Assembly (NCBI GenBank): GCA_000432735.1
Contig: FR887745.1
Location: 1 to 16,181, forward strand
Length of the DNA: 16,181 bases
Source: Bacteroides sp. CAG:443
GTDB taxonomy: Bacteria > Bacteroidota > Bacteroidia > Bacteroidales > Bacteroidaceae
Direction: 5' to 3'
The position numbers were made by a program, and so were the translations under genes. Of the stretch, positions 13,457 to 16,181 are shown in pieces (position 1 is the stretch's first letter; every line of letters starts with the position of its first letter). Under the pieces are notes generated by a model. That model worked only from the letters and a program-made list of their open reading frames with translations. It ran no database searches and was not told the origin of the DNA.

Positions 13457-14223
13457 TCAAGTTCCGTGAAGCATTTGCGGAATACTCAGAAAACTATGTG
13501 GTGATAGGCGGAGCAGCCTGTGACATCACCATGACCAATACCGTGGTGCGTCCACGCGCCACACACGACATCGACATGATAGTCATCGTAGAGAACATGA
13601 CCGAGGCTTTCGCCAATCGCTTCTGGCAGTTTGTGCGGGAGGCTGGCTATCGACCTGAAAAGAGGAAACAGGAGGCTGGTGAGCCACCAAGGTATGAAAT
13701 GTATCGTTTCCTTGATGGTAAAGACGGCTATCCCGAGATGATAGAACTGCTGTCACGCCACCCCGACGTGCTTGGAGAGCCAAAGGGATTTGTCATAGAA
13801 CCTATCCCGACCGATGAAGATGTGTCGAGTCTTAGTGCCATCATCATGGACGATGATTACTATCACTTTACTATCGCACACAGCCAACTGACTGATGGCA
13901 TACGCCATGCCAATTCCGCTGCCTTGATAGCACTGAAGGCAAGAGCCTACCTAAATCTCATGGCAGACAAGCGGGACGGCAAGCATGTGAACACCAAAGA
14001 CATCAAGAAGCACCGTTCGGACATCCTGAAAAATGTGGTCATAATGACTGAGGACAACATTGAGGCTCCTGCTTCAATAGTGGCATGTATAAGGGAGTTT
14101 GTCGCCTCCATCAGAGCCGACTGGTCAACTCTCGCAGAACCATTGTCAAAGTCACTCGGTCAAGACGAGGCATTTGTGACCGGACTGTTAGATCAACTGG
14201 ATGAATTGTTTATAGAAGCATGA
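13444..14223 (+). CDS. AbiEii-like nucleotidyltransferase (putative toxin)
   Basis: A 259-residue protein of the DNA polymerase beta/MNT nucleotidyltransferase superfamily. The metal-binding core is intact: VVIGGAACDI (GG at 22-23) followed by RATHDIDMIVIVE with D42 and D44. Further on, K165 in LIALKARAYLNL and the segment KDIKKHRSDI (185-194) match the conserved Lys and the Asp/Arg-rich helix of the AbiEii group. Members of this group disable cells by NTP transfer, in the studied MenT enzymes onto tRNA 3' ends. Here the acceptor is unknown, and an antibiotic-modifying or regulatory transferase is possible. The gene overlaps its upstream partner by 13 bases and its downstream neighbour by four (ATGA at 14220), so all three should be made in a coupled way. 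Confidence 0.8.
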   Translation: MEGLVKFREAFAEYSENYVVIGGAACDITMTNTVVRPRATHDIDMIVIVENMTEAFANRFWQFVREAGYRPEKRKQEAGEPPRYEMYRFLDGKDGYPEMIELLSRHPDVLGEPKGFVIEPIPTDEDVSSLSAIIMDDDYYHFTIAHSQLTDGIRHANSAALIALKARAYLNLMADKRDGKHVNTKDIKKHRSDILKNVVIMTEDNIEAPASIVACIREFVASIRADWSTLAEPLSKSLGQDEAFVTGLLDQLDELFIEA

Positions 14224-14990
14224 CCAATATGAAGATACAATACGCATCCGACCTGCATCTGGAGTTTGCCGACAATTGGCGGTATCTGAAAGCCCACCCC
14301 TTGGAGGTGACGGGCGACATACTGCTGCTTGCCGGCGACATCGGCTATCTCGGCGATGACAACTACTCCAAGCATCCCTTTTGGGACTGGGCATCGGAGA
14401 ACTACAAGGAGGTGCATTGCTGCATGGGCAACCATGAGTTCTACAAATATTATGATGTGGCGACACTGCCCGACGGCTATCTCTTGGAGGTACGTCCCAA
14501 TGTATTCAGCCACTACAACGGTATTGCGAGGATTGGCGACACCGACATCATCCTCTCCACCCTTTGGTCGAGGATTCCTTTGGAGGACGCTTACTTCACC
14601 GAGCAAGTGATAAGCGACTTCCGCCGTATATTATATAAAGGTGAGCTGATGACCCATGCCCAATTCAATGCTGAGCATGAACGTTGCCTCACCTTTATCA
14701 AGGATGCAGTGGCATATTCGCAAGCAGCCCATAAGATTGTTGTCACCCATCATGTACCATCGTTCCGTATGCTCCACCCAAAGTTTCAAGGCAGCAAGGC
14801 AAACGTGGCGTTCACCGTAGAGTTGGAGGACTATATCACCGATAGCGGCATAGACTATTGGATATACGGACATTCGCACACCAACATCGATGCCAGGATA
14901 GGCAACACCCAATGCTTGTCCAACCAGTTGGGCTATGTTTTCTCTAACGAACATCAGGACTTCTCCCATGGCAAGTACCTGACCATATAG
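14220..14990 (+). CDS. Calcineurin-like metallophosphoesterase
   Basis: A 256-residue (or 253 from the ATG at 14229) metal-dependent phosphoesterase with every motif of the family: D11-L-H13, GDI (D40), GNHE (70-73), HH (177-178) and GHSH (217-220). No signal peptide or membrane segment is visible, so it should act in the cytosol on a phosphomono- or phosphodiester. Cyclic nucleotides, Ap4A-like dinucleotides and RNA ends are all handled by related enzymes, and the substrate here cannot be read from sequence. Its start overlaps the stop of the nucleotidyltransferase gene, and a strong terminator follows, so it is the last gene of a three-gene operon. It may reverse, sharpen or control the neighbouring transferase, or it may be independent cargo. 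Confidence 0.88.
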   Translation: MTNMKIQYASDLHLEFADNWRYLKAHPLEVTGDILLLAGDIGYLGDDNYSKHPFWDWASENYKEVHCCMGNHEFYKYYDVATLPDGYLLEVRPNVFSHYNGIARIGDTDIILSTLWSRIPLEDAYFTEQVISDFRRILYKGELMTHAQFNAEHERCLTFIKDAVAYSQAAHKIVVTHHVPSFRMLHPKFQGSKANVAFTVELEDYITDSGIDYWIYGHSHTNIDARIGNTQCLSNQLGYVFSNEHQDFSHGKYLTI

Positions 14991-15023
14991 CCATCCACAT
15001 TTTTTTCATCCACCCTCTTTACA

Positions 15024-15052
15024 AGCTCTTCCCTATCGGAAGGGCTTTTTTT
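15024..15052 (+). terminator. Terminator closing the AbiE-like/phosphoesterase operon
   Basis: AGCTCTTCC (15024-15032) and GGAAGGGCT (15038-15046) form a 9-bp stem with one G-T pair and a 5-base loop (CTATC). Seven Ts follow (15046-15052). It lies 34 bases after the phosphoesterase stop and separates the cargo from the transfer genes. Confidence 0.9.
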
Positions 15053-15138
15053 GTGCCTTTCGAGTTTGATTTTTGAGTATGATTGCGAGTGTAATCAAAA
15101 TTAGAGTTAAGATTTGGCTCCGCGGAAAGTCATTTCGG

Positions 15139-15168
15139 TTTAAGATTGAAGAAAAGGTAGTTCCTTTG
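15139..15168 (+). promoter_or_regulatory. Candidate promoter of the transfer (tra) operon
   Basis: TTCCTTTG (15161-15168) is one base from TAnnTTTG and continues as the common TTTGCATC extension. TTTA (15139-15142) lies 18 bases upstream as a poor -33 element. The start would fall around 15173, about 40 bases before the ATG at 15212. The 221-base gap also contains an inverted repeat, TTTGATT (15065-15071) with AATCAAA (15093-15099). No convincing oriT nick region was recognised. Confidence 0.35.
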
Positions 15169-15211
15169 CATCGGCAATAAGCCAAACCATAGTAAAATCA
15201 AACTTGAAAAT

Positions 15212-15664
15212 ATGAAGTCATTTGTAATATTCGCCATTGTCGTGACCATAATCTATGTCATCTACTATACGGTCATCATCGTGCAGGATCTGTACGGAAA
15301 GCCCAAGGACGAGAAGTCACAGGGCGAGTCGTTTGATGTCAGTGACATGACCGACGAGGAAGAGTCGATAGCGGTCAGCGAGAGCGACGGTGGTTTCAGC
15401 GTAGGCGACAACCAATATGAGACAGCCTACGAGGAGAAGCAGCTTGCAGAGCCTACAGAGGAGGCAGCCGCCACTGCGGAAGAGAGCAAGCCTCATGTGC
15501 TTGAAAAGATACAAAGCGCAATCGAGAAGAAGATGGAGGAAGTGAATACCACCTATTCCGACCCCATGTATTCGGAAGAATTGAACAACACCATCATCGC
15601 CCGCGGTCTTCGTCACAATGGACGTGACATGGTCAAGGTGGAATCACTCAATAATGAGATATGA
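15212..15664 (+). CDS. Small membrane-anchored acidic protein at the start of the transfer operon
   Basis: A 150-residue protein with one N-terminal transmembrane helix (about residues 3-26: FVIFAIVVTIIYVIYYTVIIVQ). A strongly acidic, low-complexity middle follows (about 35-95, rich in Asp, Glu, Ser). The C-terminal part is helical and mixed-charge (HVLEKIQSAIEKKMEEVN, then TIIARGLRHNGRDMVKVESLN). Its position directly before TraE-like genes matches that of small conjugation proteins such as TraD in Bacteroides conjugative transposons, but sequence alone does not fix the name. Its stop overlaps the next start (ATGATG at 15661), indicating coupled translation. Most of the protein probably faces the cytoplasm or periplasm as an assembly factor; the orientation was not determined. 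Confidence 0.7.
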   Translation: MKSFVIFAIVVTIIYVIYYTVIIVQDLYGKPKDEKSQGESFDVSDMTDEEESIAVSESDGGFSVGDNQYETAYEEKQLAEPTEEAAATAEESKPHVLEKIQSAIEKKMEEVNTTYSDPMYSEELNNTIIARGLRHNGRDMVKVESLNNEI

Positions 15665-15993
15665 TGTCAAAAACAAGAAGTGCATTTCTATCATTATATG
15701 CCGCTTTAACCCCAGCTCTGGCCAGTGCTAAGTGTGGCAACGTGGACTACAGCTGGGGAGCGGACGCACTTGCGAGTGCCCATGACTATGCCGTGACGAT
15801 GATGCTCTATATCGTTTATCTGTGCTATGCAGTGGCGGGCATCGTGGTCATAGTCAGCGCCTTGCAGATATATATAAAGATGAATACGGGCGAAGAAGGA
15901 GTGAAGAAGAACATCATGATGCTGGTGGGAGCCTGCCTGTTCCTCATAGGAGCGACCATCGTCTTCCCCGCTTTCTTCGGTTATCAGATTTGA
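15661..15993 (+). CDS. DUF4134/TraE-like conjugation membrane protein (first copy)
   Basis: A 110-residue protein with a cleavable-looking signal (MMSKTRSAFLSLYAALTPALASA). A short exposed stretch (KCGNVDYSWGADALASAHDYA) leads to two membrane helices (about 45-68: MMLYIVYLCYAVAGIVVIVSALQ; about 85-107: NIMMLVGACLFLIGATIVFPAFF). The loop between them reads KMNTGEEGVKKN. This is the plan of the DUF4134 family, the TraE-type small integral membrane component (VirB2/VirB3-like in size and topology) of Bacteroidetes mating apparatuses. It starts inside the stop codon of the gene before it. Either of the two leading Met codons could be used. A second family member starts 58 bases after its stop. 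Confidence 0.8.
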   Translation: MMSKTRSAFLSLYAALTPALASAKCGNVDYSWGADALASAHDYAVTMMLYIVYLCYAVAGIVVIVSALQIYIKMNTGEEGVKKNIMMLVGACLFLIGATIVFPAFFGYQI

Positions 15994-16051
15994 GATACAG
16001 GTGATACGAGATAAGATAACTCAAAGTGTAACAAATTAAAAGGTAAAAAGA

Positions 16052-16181
16052 ATGTTTGAAAGGATTAACAAGAAGGTGAAGGGATTCTTCTCTTCACAGC
16101 GCATGAAAACGCTCGCCCTGATGTTGCTTGTCGGCACCACCGCAGCAATGGCACAGAACGCAGCCGGCGACTACTCGGCAG
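16052..16181 (+). CDS. Second DUF4134/TraE-like protein, N-terminal part only (cut by window edge)
   Basis: The first 43 codons of a gene running off the window. The ATG at 16052 opens MFERINKKVKGFFSSQRMKT, a basic start leading to a hydrophobic signal core (LALMLLVGTTAAMA) with likely cleavage before QNAAGDYSA. A basic leader, then an AxA-Q cleavage site and an Ala/Gly-rich mature start, is the usual form of TraE/DUF4134 proteins. The gene would therefore be a companion of the one ending at 15993. The membrane helices that would prove this are outside the window. The 58-base gap between the two genes shows no terminator, so they are probably co-transcribed. Confidence 0.65.
   Translation, partial: MFERINKKVKGFFSSQRMKTLALMLLVGTTAAMAQNAAGDYSA

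Larger units (their letters stand above)
6331..16181. mobile_element. Integrase-proximal end of an integrative and conjugative element (partial)
   Basis: From just after the dnaK terminator to the window edge the genes are a regulator and tyrosine recombinase, excisionase-like HTH proteins, a RepA-like ATPase, a primase, cargo, and then DUF4134/TraE-type transfer proteins. This order is characteristic of Bacteroidales conjugative transposons. The exact left boundary cannot be fixed without the right end or an empty site; it should lie between about 6331 and 6412. The relaxase, coupling protein and right end lie outside the window. Confidence 0.85.

Noticed and set aside
14188..14610. Frames of 92-137 codons overlapping the phosphoesterase gene
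   Set aside because: The phosphoesterase frame has all five catalytic motifs. The overlapping frames are Cys/Pro/Arg-rich, as expected from antisense or shifted reading of G/C-rich coding DNA.

Overview
The window looks like a Bacteroidales chromosome (Bacteroides or a close relative). It has AT-rich intergenic regions, no clear Shine-Dalgarno sequences, several matches to the Bacteroides promoter consensus (TTTG, about 20 bases, TAnnTTTG), a Bacteroidetes-type outer-membrane barrel protein and a DnaK ending in DADFEEVK.

Host part (1 to about 6330): a lipoprotein with two META (HslJ-like) domains faces, across a bidirectional terminator, a 920-residue outer-membrane beta-barrel protein with a CarboxypepD_reg-like N-terminal domain. 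A 561-base non-coding stretch follows. It carries three palindromes spaced exactly 21 bases apart, a pair of mutually exclusive hairpins, and a dyad cluster next to a sigma-54-like promoter in front of dnaK.

Mobile part (about 6330 to the right edge): immediately after the dnaK terminator one end of an integrative and conjugative element (ICE) begins. It starts with a promoter/attachment-like segment, then a double-HTH regulator (6457) overlapping a tyrosine recombinase (7020). Next come an unrecognised protein whose 5' end looks frameshifted (8440-9232), two HTH_17/excisionase-like proteins (9366, 9778), a RepA-like P-loop ATPase (10116), a repeat-bearing intergenic region that may be a replication origin or operator, and a CHC2-like/TOPRIM primase (11429).

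Between the primase and the transfer genes is a compact three-gene cargo operon: an AbiEi-like winged-helix protein (12485), an AbiEii-like nucleotidyltransferase (13444) and a calcineurin-type metallophosphoesterase (14220). The genes overlap one another. The operon has its own promoter, a palindrome near the predicted transcription start, and a strong terminator. It resembles a type IV toxin-antitoxin or abortive-infection pair with an added phosphoesterase, and is the best candidate here for an undescribed system. The right edge enters the conjugation operon, with a small membrane-anchored acidic protein and two successive DUF4134/TraE-like proteins, the second cut off by the window.

From about 10.25 kb onward the mobile genes use more G/C-rich codons than those between 6.4 and 10.2 kb, suggesting a mosaic element. 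No relaxase, oriT, coupling protein, rRNA, tRNA or CRISPR array was seen. All assignments come from reading motifs; no database search was run.
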